From: Endomicrobium sp.
GTDB lineage: Bacteria; Elusimicrobiota; Endomicrobiia; Endomicrobiales; Endomicrobiaceae
Direction: 5' to 3'
Assembly (NCBI GenBank): GCA_031264425.1
Contig: JAISDY010000006.1
Coordinates: 1 to 22,900, forward strand
Length of the DNA: 22,900 nt
Both the position numbers and the translations under genes were made by a program. Positions 7,224 to 14,196 of this stretch are shown here, piece by piece. Within the stretch, counting starts at the first letter, position 1. Each line of letters starts with the position of its first letter. The notes under the pieces were generated by a model. That model had not been told where the DNA came from. It saw nothing but the letters and a program-made list of their open reading frames with translations, and did no database searches.

Positions 7224-7883
7224 CTAAGCTCTCGGGTGGCGAATATCTTTTCCATGAACCATAAAAATCACGTCTTCGCAAATATTGGTGGCATGATCGC
7301 CAAGCCTTTCTATGCTTTTAGCTATAAACATCAGGTCTGTCGCGCGCTGAACGGTGTCCGAGTCGGGACAAGCAATCAAAATTGTTTTTAATTCGCTTAT
7401 AATGGCGTCTCTCAAAGCATCCACTTCATCGTCCTTAGACAAAACGGACATGGCAAGCTCGGAATCGCTAGTATTAAAGGCTTTTATGCAGTCTATAATC
7501 ATATTTTGAACAATTTCTATCATCTTTGGGATATTTACAAGAGGTTTGATCTCCGGGTACTTTATTAAGTCCAAAGACATCCTTGCCACATTTAACGACT
7601 CGTCCCCCATTCTTTCCAAATCGCTATTAATCCTCATTGCGGAAGTTATAAATCTCAAATCAGCCCCGACAGGTTGATTTAAAGCTATAAGTTTTAAACA
7701 TTTATCGTCAATAATTATTTCCTGAATATTGACTTCTTTCTCAAGAGAAAGAACCGTATCTATTTGACTGGGGTCTCTGGAGACAAGTTCTTCCGTCGCA
7801 GTTTGTATCATTTTTTGAACAAGTCCAGCCATATCAAGAAGCTGATTTTGTAAATCGCTCATTTCAACATCAAAGTGCCGCAT
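7224..7883 (-). CDS. phoU: PhoU phosphate transport/regulatory protein
   Basis: PhoU is an all-helical protein that restrains the Pst phosphate transporter and signals through PhoR. The two three-helix halves are visible, each with its acidic metal-binding motif: RMGDESLNVARM at 91-102 and ERLGDHATNICED at 192-204. Length 219 is normal. A strong AAGGAGG lies seven bases before the ATG, overlapping the end of pstB. No pstS, pstC, pstA, phoR or phoB is in the window, so only the pstB-phoU tail of the usual operon is here. Since the pstB partner has a damaged signature motif, PhoU may work with another transporter or chiefly in signalling. Confidence 0.93.
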   Translation of the reverse strand: MRHFDVEMSDLQNQLLDMAGLVQKMIQTATEELVSRDPSQIDTVLSLEKEVNIQEIIIDDKCLKLIALNQPVGADLRFITSAMRINSDLERMGDESLNVARMSLDLIKYPEIKPLVNIPKMIEIVQNMIIDCIKAFNTSDSELAMSVLSKDDEVDALRDAIISELKTILIACPDSDTVQRATDLMFIAKSIERLGDHATNICEDVIFMVHGKDIRHPRA

Positions 7884-7895
7884 ACCGATGCCTCC

Positions 7896-8651
7896 TTAAC
7901 CAAATCTGCCGCTGACATAATCATTAGTTTCTTTTTCCGAGGGATTAGTAAATATTTTTTCAGTTTTATCAAATTCTATGAGCTTGCCCATAAGCATAAA
8001 AGCAGTGTCTTGAGAAACTCTTGCGGCTTGCTGCATATTGTGCGTTACTATTACTATCGTATATTTTTCTTTGAGCTTAATAATCAATTCTTCAATGTTT
8101 CTTGTGGCGACAGGATCAAGAGACGAACACGGCTCGTCAAGAAGAATAATATGCGGAGCTATGGCTATAACCCTCGCTATACAAAGCCTCTGCTGCTGCT
8201 CTAAAGTTAAAGACAATGCCAATTTACGAAGTTTGTCTTTTATATCGTCCCATAACAAAACGGCTTTTAAACTTTTTTCCACCATTTCATTTATAACTCT
8301 CTTATCCGAAGCTATTCTGTTTACTTTAAGACCAAAAGCCACATTTTCATGAATTGAAACCGGGAAAGGATTAGGTCTTTGAAAAACCATTCCTACGTTC
8401 TTTCTTAACTCATCCACGTCAGTATCTTCATCATAAATATTATGTCCCGAAATATTTATTGCCCCCAAAGTATGAACGTCGTCTATTGTGTCATTAATTC
8501 TGTTTATAGACCTTAAAAGAGTAGATTTGCCGCAACCGGACGGACCTATCATGGCAGTCACACGTTTTTCTTCAATATTTATATTTATATCTTTAAGCGC
8601 ATGAAAATCGGAATAATACAGATTAAATTTTTTTATTTCTATTATAGACAT
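7896..8651 (-). CDS. pstB: Phosphate ABC transporter ATP-binding protein with degenerate signature motif
   Basis: The ATPase of the high-affinity phosphate importer PstSCAB. Numbering from the ATG at 8651 (251 residues), Walker A GPSGCGKST is at 36-44, the Q-loop Gln at 91 in FQRPNPFP, Walker B ILLDEP near 169-174 and the switch His at 204. The PstB-specific QQQRLCIAR is at 152-160. The ABC signature, normally LSGGQ, reads LTLEQ at 148-152: both glycines that contact the partner ATP are lost. The change needs several substitutions and is not a frameshift. A longer frame from GTG at 8687 lacks family support. AGGAG lies 13 bases before the ATG, a long spacing. The membrane subunits are not next to it; the upstream neighbour is the oxidoreductase of the lipid A cluster. 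It may be inactive, or work only beside an intact partner. Confidence 0.88.
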   Translation of the reverse strand: MSIIEIKKFNLYYSDFHALKDININIEEKRVTAMIGPSGCGKSTLLRSINRINDTIDDVHTLGAINISGHNIYDEDTDVDELRKNVGMVFQRPNPFPVSIHENVAFGLKVNRIASDKRVINEMVEKSLKAVLLWDDIKDKLRKLALSLTLEQQQRLCIARVIAIAPHIILLDEPCSSLDPVATRNIEELIIKLKEKYTIVIVTHNMQQAARVSQDTAFMLMGKLIEFDKTEKIFTNPSEKETNDYVSGRFG

Positions 8652-8694
8652 AATAATAAAGCTGCTCCTAATCTTTGCAAATGTCACCCAAAGA

Positions 8695-9630
8695 TTAAAA
8701 CTGCATATTTTTTAAAATATTTAAGGCAAGCTCAACGGCGTCTCTTCCTTGTTCTCCGGAAACGGCAGGCTTTTTGCCTTCAGACACATTGTTTAAGAAA
8801 TTGTCTAATTCGTAAAATAAAGGCTCGTTTGGCGGAAGTTTAGGTTTTTTTACGTCTATATCAAAAAGTGATGTAATTTTTTCTTTTCCTTCTTTTTTAG
8901 CATAAACTTTAAGGCTCTTGCCGGCATAATCTATTGAAACATAGCTGTCGGATTGAAATACTCTTATTTTTCGGTACTTTTCCATTGAAACCCTGCTAGC
9001 TGAAACGTCCGCCACACAGCCATTGACATATCTCAGCCTAACTTTAGCAATATCTTCCGTATCTGAAAGAATTTTAGCTCCGTGAGCTTCCAAAGAAACG
9101 ACTTTATCTTTTACAAGATAAAAAAGTATATCCAAATCATGTATCATCAAATCCAAAACCACGCCTATGTGGCTGGTTCTTGGATCATATGGACCAAGCC
9201 TGTTTACTTCAATAAACTTGGGGCTGTTGATAAACGGAGCGGCGGCTATTATTGCAGGATTAAACCTTTCAACGTGACCAACTTGTAAAACTAAATTTTT
9301 AGACTTTGCTATTTCTATAAGGTCTTCCGCCTCGCCAACACTTAAAGTAAAAGGCTTTTCCACTAGGCAATGAATACCATTTTGTAAAAGAGGCTTTGCA
9401 ACTTGATAGTGATATGGCGTCGGAACGGAGATAATCGCAGCATCAACTTTTCCAATAAGCTCGTTAAAATTTGTTAAGTACTTCGTTTTGTTTGCCTTTG
9501 CTATTTTTTCAGCTCGTTTGGCATCGGCATCCACAACAAATTCAAGCGTTGAGTCGGGATGTTCTCCCAAAATTCTGGCATGGTGTTGTCCAAGAGAACC
9601 CACTCCGATTACCGCTACTCTTATACTCAT
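8695..9630 (-). CDS. gnnA: Gfo/Idh/MocA-family oxidoreductase, probable UDP-GlcNAc 3-dehydrogenase (GnnA-like)
   Basis: An NAD(P)-dependent oxidoreductase of 311 residues. The Rossmann GVGSLG is at 9-14, the family EKP at 91-93, GHVERFNPA at 118-126 and the DLMIHDLD segment, with its catalytic-region Asp and His, near 160-167. GnnA of Acidithiobacillus and Leptospira oxidises the 3-hydroxyl of UDP-GlcNAc; the keto sugar is then aminated by GnnB. The overlap of four bases with a DegT aminotransferase and the place directly after lpxA and lpxI make this role much likelier than a generic sugar dehydrogenase. Alternatives are a WlbA/WbpB-like UDP-GlcNAc-uronate oxidase or a dehydrogenase for an O-antigen amino sugar. 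The gene symbol rests on context and family, not on a search. Confidence 0.72.
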   Translation of the reverse strand: MSIRVAVIGVGSLGQHHARILGEHPDSTLEFVVDADAKRAEKIAKANKTKYLTNFNELIGKVDAAIISVPTPYHYQVAKPLLQNGIHCLVEKPFTLSVGEAEDLIEIAKSKNLVLQVGHVERFNPAIIAAAPFINSPKFIEVNRLGPYDPRTSHIGVVLDLMIHDLDILFYLVKDKVVSLEAHGAKILSDTEDIAKVRLRYVNGCVADVSASRVSMEKYRKIRVFQSDSYVSIDYAGKSLKVYAKKEGKEKITSLFDIDVKKPKLPPNEPLFYELDNFLNNVSEGKKPAVSGEQGRDAVELALNILKNMQF

Positions 9631-10721
9631 TTTTTATAACCTTTTACAACTTTAATTATTTCGTCAACTTCTACACTTGAAAGAGACGGGTGGACGGGAA
9701 GCGACACAACTTCCATCGCGGCTTTTTCAGCCTCTTTACAAAGACCAGCCTTATATCCCAGCTTCTTATAAAGAGGCTGTTTGTATATTACGCATGGATA
9801 ATAAATTCCGCTTCCTACGCCTTTATCCGATAGATATTTCATAAAAGATTCTCTTTCTTTGGAGGAAACCCTTACAGTGTATTGATGAAAAACATGCCTG
9901 CAATTTTCAGGAGCATGCGGAGGTTTCAAAAACTCTAAATCTTTAAAAACCTCATTATATTTTTTTGCATTCGCTATTCTTTTTGCAATCCAATTTTCAA
10001 GCTGCTCAAGCTGCGCTATGCCTATAGCGGCGGCTAAATTCGTAAGTCTGAAATTGTATCCTAAAATCGTATGCGTGGAGTGACCTTCCCTTCCATGGTT
10101 TATAATCTGCCTTCCGTATTTGTCGGCTTTCTCGTTATTTGTAAGAACTATCCCGCCTTCGCCGGTCATCATGTTCTTTGTGGCGTAAAATGAAAAAGCA
10201 GCGGCATCGCCGAACGCTCCGACTTTTTTCTTTTTAAATTCAGCTCCGTGAGCTTGGCAAGCGTCTTCTATAAGTTTAAATTTATATTTTTTCTTTAACT
10301 TAAGCACGGCGTCCATATCGCATGGAAGTCCGTATAAATGTACTATTAAAACAGCCTTAACATTCTTTTCTTTTTTTAACGCCTCTTCAAGTTTTACAGG
10401 ATCTATATTAAAAGTTTTTGGATCAATATCCACAAAAACCGGCTTTGCTCCACAAAAAAGAATTGAGTTGGCGGTTGCTATAAAAGTGAAAGGCGTAGTG
10501 ATTACTTTGTCGCCGGACTTAATGCCAAACATCAAAAGCGCCGTATGGAGCGACGTAGTTCCGTTGGCGTTGGCGATGCCGAACTCGGCTCCGCAATATT
10601 TAGCGAAAGACTGTTCAAACTGAGCCACATACTTACCGCTTGCTAAAATTCTTGAATCTAAAACGTCATTTACTAACCGTCTTTCTTTCTCTCCAATAAT
10701 CGGACAAGCCATATTTATCAT
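9627..10721 (-). CDS. gnnB: DegT/DnrJ/EryC1/StrS aminotransferase, probable UDP-3-keto-GlcNAc transaminase (GnnB-like)
   Basis: A PLP-dependent sugar aminotransferase of 364 residues, the usual length. The PLP-binding Lys is at 182 in FYATKNMMTGEGG, the Asp that contacts the pyridine nitrogen at 153 in EDACQAHGA, and the phosphate-binding NGTTSLHTAL segment near 53-62. The family transfers an amino group, usually from glutamate, to a nucleotide-linked keto sugar. With the coupled oxidoreductase downstream it forms the two-enzyme set that makes UDP-2-acetamido-3-amino-2,3-dideoxyglucose, the LpxA substrate for amide-linked lipid A. GAGGT lies five bases before the ATG. Other sugars made by this family, such as perosamine or WbpE products, cannot be excluded from sequence alone; the lpx context is the deciding argument. 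Confidence 0.75.
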   Translation of the reverse strand: MINMACPIIGEKERRLVNDVLDSRILASGKYVAQFEQSFAKYCGAEFGIANANGTTSLHTALLMFGIKSGDKVITTPFTFIATANSILFCGAKPVFVDIDPKTFNIDPVKLEEALKKEKNVKAVLIVHLYGLPCDMDAVLKLKKKYKFKLIEDACQAHGAEFKKKKVGAFGDAAAFSFYATKNMMTGEGGIVLTNNEKADKYGRQIINHGREGHSTHTILGYNFRLTNLAAAIGIAQLEQLENWIAKRIANAKKYNEVFKDLEFLKPPHAPENCRHVFHQYTVRVSSKERESFMKYLSDKGVGSGIYYPCVIYKQPLYKKLGYKAGLCKEAEKAAMEVVSLPVHPSLSSVEVDEIIKVVKGYKK

Positions 10722-10738
10722 TTTTTACCTCTGTTATT

Positions 10739-11539
10739 TTATATTCCAATTATAGTCGCGCCGAGCTTTTTCGCTTTTTCTATCACTTCATCTTTATCCA
10801 AAATTAAAGTGACACCCGATTCTATTGCCATCGCTCTTACTTTATTTTCTTTTAAATTGTCAATAGTGCCAAGTCCTATAACAGGAACATCAAATCTAAA
10901 ATCTTGATTTGGCTTTGCGACTTTAACAACGATGAAATTTTCTCCGCCGAGAGCGTAAGCTCTTTTTATGCACTCATCCGTTCCTTCTACAGACTCAACC
11001 GCAAGAACAGATTTGTCTTTTACAACGACAGTTTGACCTATGTCTAAACCTGCGATGCCTTTGGCTATTTTATATCCAAACTCCACGTCTTTATTTTCGT
11101 CTGAAGAAAGTTTCTTGCCGACTATCAAACCTTTCGGAGCAAGCAAATGCTTTAAGTATGCGTGCGAAGCCGTAAGATGCATCCCGTCTTTTTCAAACTC
11201 ATTGGCAATTGTTTTTAGGATTGTGTCTGTTTTTTTATTTATTAAACTTCCCATTACTTTAATAGCGCGAAAGTCCATACTAATAGCCGAATAAATTTTA
11301 ACGTGTTTTACTTGACCTGCCATTATAACGGTTTTCACATTTTCGCTTTTAAGCGTATCTATGATCTTTTGAAACTTTCCCACTGAAAGCCAATATATTT
11401 TATCGCAGACTTTTTCCAAGTTCTGATCAGCTTCTTCTTTTAAAGCAATACATATTACCCTATCGCCACTTCTCTTTATTTCTTGCGCGACTAAAAAAGG
11501 AAATCTGTTATTGCCCGCTATTAAGCCTATATTTTCCAT
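10739..11539 (-). CDS. lpxI: UDP-2,3-diacylglucosamine pyrophosphatase LpxI
   Basis: LpxI (formerly DUF1009) hydrolyses UDP-2,3-diacylglucosamine to lipid X and UMP, step four of lipid A synthesis, in bacteria that lack LpxH. The 266-residue protein has the family N-terminus IGLIAGNNRFPFLVA, the central GQVKHVKIYS block (75-84), the linker and hairpin region VESVEGTDECIKRA (181-194) and the C-terminal RFDVPVIGLGTI with Asp217, which aligns with a residue needed for catalysis in the Caulobacter enzyme. No LpxH is in the window. It follows the GT11-type gene by four bases and has GAGGG eight bases before its ATG. Together with lpxA, lpxC and lpxD it makes the early part of the Raetz pathway nearly complete; lpxB and lpxK are not in the window. 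Confidence 0.93.
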   Translation of the reverse strand: MENIGLIAGNNRFPFLVAQEIKRSGDRVICIALKEEADQNLEKVCDKIYWLSVGKFQKIIDTLKSENVKTVIMAGQVKHVKIYSAISMDFRAIKVMGSLINKKTDTILKTIANEFEKDGMHLTASHAYLKHLLAPKGLIVGKKLSSDENKDVEFGYKIAKGIAGLDIGQTVVVKDKSVLAVESVEGTDECIKRAYALGGENFIVVKVAKPNQDFRFDVPVIGLGTIDNLKENKVRAMAIESGVTLILDKDEVIEKAKKLGATIIGI

Positions 11540-11543
11540 AATT

Positions 11544-12566
11544 CTAACCCTCTATAACAAAATCAGGCTTTATATTTGAGTATACTCTGACAACGTTTGG
11601 AGATATAAGTTTTTTGCCAGGGTATCTGTTGATTAAATACGCTATAGCGCCCATGCTTCCAAAACTGCGTATCTGATGTTTACATTCAGACATTAAAAAG
11701 AAATCTTTATAACTTGTATTTACGTCATTTATATCAATAATTTCAATTTTTATTTTTGAGTCAAACATAGGCAAAAGCTCATTTTTTACATAATCGGGCT
11801 CGTCGGAAATAAAAAAGAAAGAAGCGTCAGGAAACAGCTCTTTTACTTTATTTACCGCTTTCACATAATATTGCGCTGATGATGTAACGCCACGGACAGC
11901 GTCGTCGCCTCGTCTTACATGAACGCCAACCGGACATTTTTCAGTTCTTATTCTTTGAAGAACTTCTAAGTTTTTATCATCAAGTATTGAGTCCTCAAAG
12001 TGGAAATATTCATAGCATTCCCGCTGGACTATACTATGTTCGTTAAATCTCAACATGCCAGAAGAGACTTCTTTACAAAAACGCCACTTGTCAATATGCA
12101 TAGGCATATACAGCGGAGGTTTGATATTATCGCCAAATTGCCAGTATCCTTTTCTCTTGGGAAAACGAAAATGCTTTTTATAAAATTTTATTTCTTTATC
12201 GCCTGCTTCAATAAAATCAATATACGGGAACGCTTGTTTCAACTGTAATGTTCTGGAATTAAAAGATTTCTTTTTATCTATAATAGAATCGGACCAAAAA
12301 TAAATAAAAGCTTTTAGCTTACTTAAAACAAATCTACTGTTAAGACCTGCATTGGAATAACCAACGCGTTTATACCAAGTGGTATCATATTTAACTTTAT
12401 AGCCTAATTTTTTTATTTGCTCACCCACCACATAATACTCTAATTGGTCCACTAAACCTTCTTCTATAGTTATAATAACATAATTATCCTCAAAAGATTT
12501 GTTATTTCTATAACAGCCAATAAAACTCAACAAACAGATCAAAGCTGCAACTACAATTCGCTTCAT
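11544..12566 (-). CDS. GT11-like (alpha-1,2-fucosyltransferase family) protein with N-terminal lipoprotein-like segment
   Basis: The C-terminal two thirds match glycosyltransferase family 11: GVHVRRGDD (the HxRRGD donor-binding motif), the YYVKAVNKVKELFPDASFF block with FFISDEPDYVK, and the DFFLMSECKHQIRSFGSMG block corresponding to the usual LMS.CKH.I.SNSTFSWW. A GYWQ motif is also present. The N-terminal motif, normally GGLGNQ, is reduced to EGLVDQ. Unlike cytoplasmic GT11 enzymes, it begins MKRIVVAALICLLSFIGC, a basic and hydrophobic segment ending in a cysteine preceded by FIG, an imperfect lipobox; it could be a lipoprotein or a signal anchor. The longest frame starts at TTG 12581, but GAGG at 12576-12579 points to the ATG at 12566. 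Lying between lpxA and lpxI, it may decorate LPS. Donor and acceptor are unknown and fucose is only a family guess. Confidence 0.68.
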   Translation of the reverse strand: MKRIVVAALICLLSFIGCYRNNKSFEDNYVIITIEEGLVDQLEYYVVGEQIKKLGYKVKYDTTWYKRVGYSNAGLNSRFVLSKLKAFIYFWSDSIIDKKKSFNSRTLQLKQAFPYIDFIEAGDKEIKFYKKHFRFPKRKGYWQFGDNIKPPLYMPMHIDKWRFCKEVSSGMLRFNEHSIVQRECYEYFHFEDSILDDKNLEVLQRIRTEKCPVGVHVRRGDDAVRGVTSSAQYYVKAVNKVKELFPDASFFFISDEPDYVKNELLPMFDSKIKIEIIDINDVNTSYKDFFLMSECKHQIRSFGSMGAIAYLINRYPGKKLISPNVVRVYSNIKPDFVIEG

Positions 12567-12590
12567 ATATATGCACCTCAAGCGTACCTA

Positions 12591-13352
12591 TTAAGGTCTG
12601 GCAATGCCTCTTTTGGAACTTTTTATAAATGCTACTATTTCTTGTACGGCTATAGATCTGCTTTGTTCAAGCTCTGGCAAAGCGTCTTTAAGCATCAACT
12701 TTGACATAAAAAGAATGCGGTATGCATCTTTCACAGCGTTAATTTCTTCCGTAGGCATTCTTCTTCTTTTCATGCCTACCAAGTTCAAACCGTTTGGCAC
12801 GGCTCTATATCCGGCACACAAGATGTAAGGAATTATATCCATTGTTACGGTAGCGCCTGAACCAACCATAACTCCCTTACCAACTTTTGAAAACTGAACT
12901 ATTCCAACTGTGGCGCTTACAAAGGCATTGTCTCCAATCTCAACGTGACCTGCGGCAGCAGAACAATTTGCCACGATGACACCATCACCAATACGGCAAT
13001 CGTGAGCAACATGGGAAGAAGTCATAAAATAACAATTTTTCCCTATGATTGTTTTTCCTGTTTTGGCAGAGCCCCTGTTAAAAGCTACAAATTCTCTTGC
13101 CACTGTGCCGTCGCCTACGTAAACCCTTGACGGCTCGTCTTTATAGCTTAAATCCTGAGGAGCTGTTCCTATAGAAGCCGAGTGATAAATTTTACAATTC
13201 TTGCCGATTTCCGCATATTCTATATACGCGTTGGATCCTATAATAGTTCCGTCGCCAATCACAACATCTTTGCCTATTACCGTGTAAGCGCCTATCTCAA
13301 CATTGTCGCCTATAACGGCTGTTTTATTAATTACTGCAGTTTGATGTATCAT
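12591..13352 (-). CDS. LpxA paralogue 2 (UDP-GlcNAc or UDP-GlcNAc3N acyltransferase-like)
   Basis: A left-handed beta-helix acyltransferase of 253 residues with hexapeptide repeats (about 1-175) and the LpxA C-terminal helical domain ending SKRGIARP. It aligns without gaps to the adjacent lpxA product; by my eye count about half the residues are identical. The catalytic-base His117 (E. coli His125) and His136 (E. coli 144) are kept. The His of the HQF motif (E. coli His160) is Val152 here, and the acyl-ruler position, Gly173 in E. coli, is Ser165. It may use a different sugar nucleotide or acyl-ACP, for example the 3-amino sugar predicted from the gnnBA-like pair, or act as a modulating subunit. 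It starts two bases after the first lpxA with AGGGG five bases upstream. The C-terminal domain makes a WbpD- or GlmU-like N-acetyltransferase unlikely. Confidence 0.82.
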   Translation of the reverse strand: MIHQTAVINKTAVIGDNVEIGAYTVIGKDVVIGDGTIIGSNAYIEYAEIGKNCKIYHSASIGTAPQDLSYKDEPSRVYVGDGTVAREFVAFNRGSAKTGKTIIGKNCYFMTSSHVAHDCRIGDGVIVANCSAAAGHVEIGDNAFVSATVGIVQFSKVGKGVMVGSGATVTMDIIPYILCAGYRAVPNGLNLVGMKRRRMPTEEINAVKDAYRILFMSKLMLKDALPELEQSRSIAVQEIVAFIKSSKRGIARP

Positions 13353-13354
13353 TT

Positions 13355-14125
13355 TTACCCCTGTTTTGGTCTGGCAACGCCTCTTTGGGAATTTTCTATA
13401 AAAAGTATCATATCTTTAACATATTGAGAAGGTGAGTCCTTAAGTTTAACAAGAGCGTCTTCAAGAGTCAGCTTAGACATAAATAATATTCTGTAAGCGT
13501 CTTTTATATCTTCAATTTCTGAAAGTTTTACTTTTTTTCTCTTTAAACCTATAAGATTTAAACCAGCAATAACAACTCTATCGCCATGAGCCGTTACATA
13601 TGGAATAATATCCATGTTTACCATTGAACCTCCGCCTATAATTGCGGACTTTCCGATTTTACAAAATTGATGAACGCCTATTCCTGAGCTGAGTATAGCG
13701 CTGTCGTCTATTTCAACATGACCCGCAATGCCTGTGGAATAGCCGATTATAACGTTATCGCCTATTATGCAGTCGTGGGCAATATGAGCACACGCCATAA
13801 TTAAACAGTTTTTACCTAAAACAGTCTGCCCCGCAGCGGCAGTACCTCTATTCAGAGTAACACACTCTCTTATTGTGGTGCCGTCTCCGATTATAACTTT
13901 AGTTTTTTCGCCTTGATACTTTAAATCCTGAGGGCGTTTACCTATTGACGAAAAATTAAAAATTTCACAGTTAGACCCTACTTCGGAATACTCAATTACA
14001 GATTGGCCGTGTATTTTTGTCTCGCTTTTTATAATAGTCTCCGGACCAATGACACTATAAGGACCTATCTCTACACCGTCCTCTATAACCGCACTTTTGT
14101 CTATTACGGCTGTTTGATGTATCAT
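13355..14125 (-). CDS. lpxA: Acyl-ACP:UDP-N-acetylglucosamine O-acyltransferase LpxA
   Basis: Catalyses the first step of lipid A synthesis, moving a hydroxyacyl chain from ACP to the 3-position of UDP-GlcNAc (or to the 3-amine of UDP-GlcNAc3N in some species). The 256-residue protein has hexapeptide repeats forming the trimeric beta-helix, then the helical C-terminal domain. The active-site set is complete: AHIAHDC with His114 and His117 (catalytic base), AGH at His136, and VHQF with His152. The acyl-chain ruler position is Gly165 (E. coli Gly173), which in E. coli goes with long C14 chains. AGAGG lies six bases before the ATG. It follows lpxC-fabZ by 71 bases, the longest gap within the lipid A cluster, in which I see no promoter or terminator. 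Confidence 0.94.
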   Translation of the reverse strand: MIHQTAVIDKSAVIEDGVEIGPYSVIGPETIIKSETKIHGQSVIEYSEVGSNCEIFNFSSIGKRPQDLKYQGEKTKVIIGDGTTIRECVTLNRGTAAAGQTVLGKNCLIMACAHIAHDCIIGDNVIIGYSTGIAGHVEIDDSAILSSGIGVHQFCKIGKSAIIGGGSMVNMDIIPYVTAHGDRVVIAGLNLIGLKRKKVKLSEIEDIKDAYRILFMSKLTLEDALVKLKDSPSQYVKDMILFIENSQRGVARPKQG

Positions 14126-14196
14126 TTATTACCTCTAATGCTAAATTAACGAATCCAACTGATTTCAATATACATTTTCTACGACGGCATTTATAT

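Noticed and set aside
8193..8210. Frameshift as the cause of the altered PstB signature
   Set aside because: The frame is correct on both sides (ALSL before and QQQRLC after) with the same spacing, so only substitutions can explain it.
7875..8352. Plus-strand open frames opposite pstB
   Set aside because: They are antisense shadows of the pstB reading frame, without ribosome sites or recognisable domains.
12591..14125. The tandem lpxA copies as an assembly duplication
   Set aside because: The copies differ at roughly half their residues, so they are old paralogues and not an assembly artefact.
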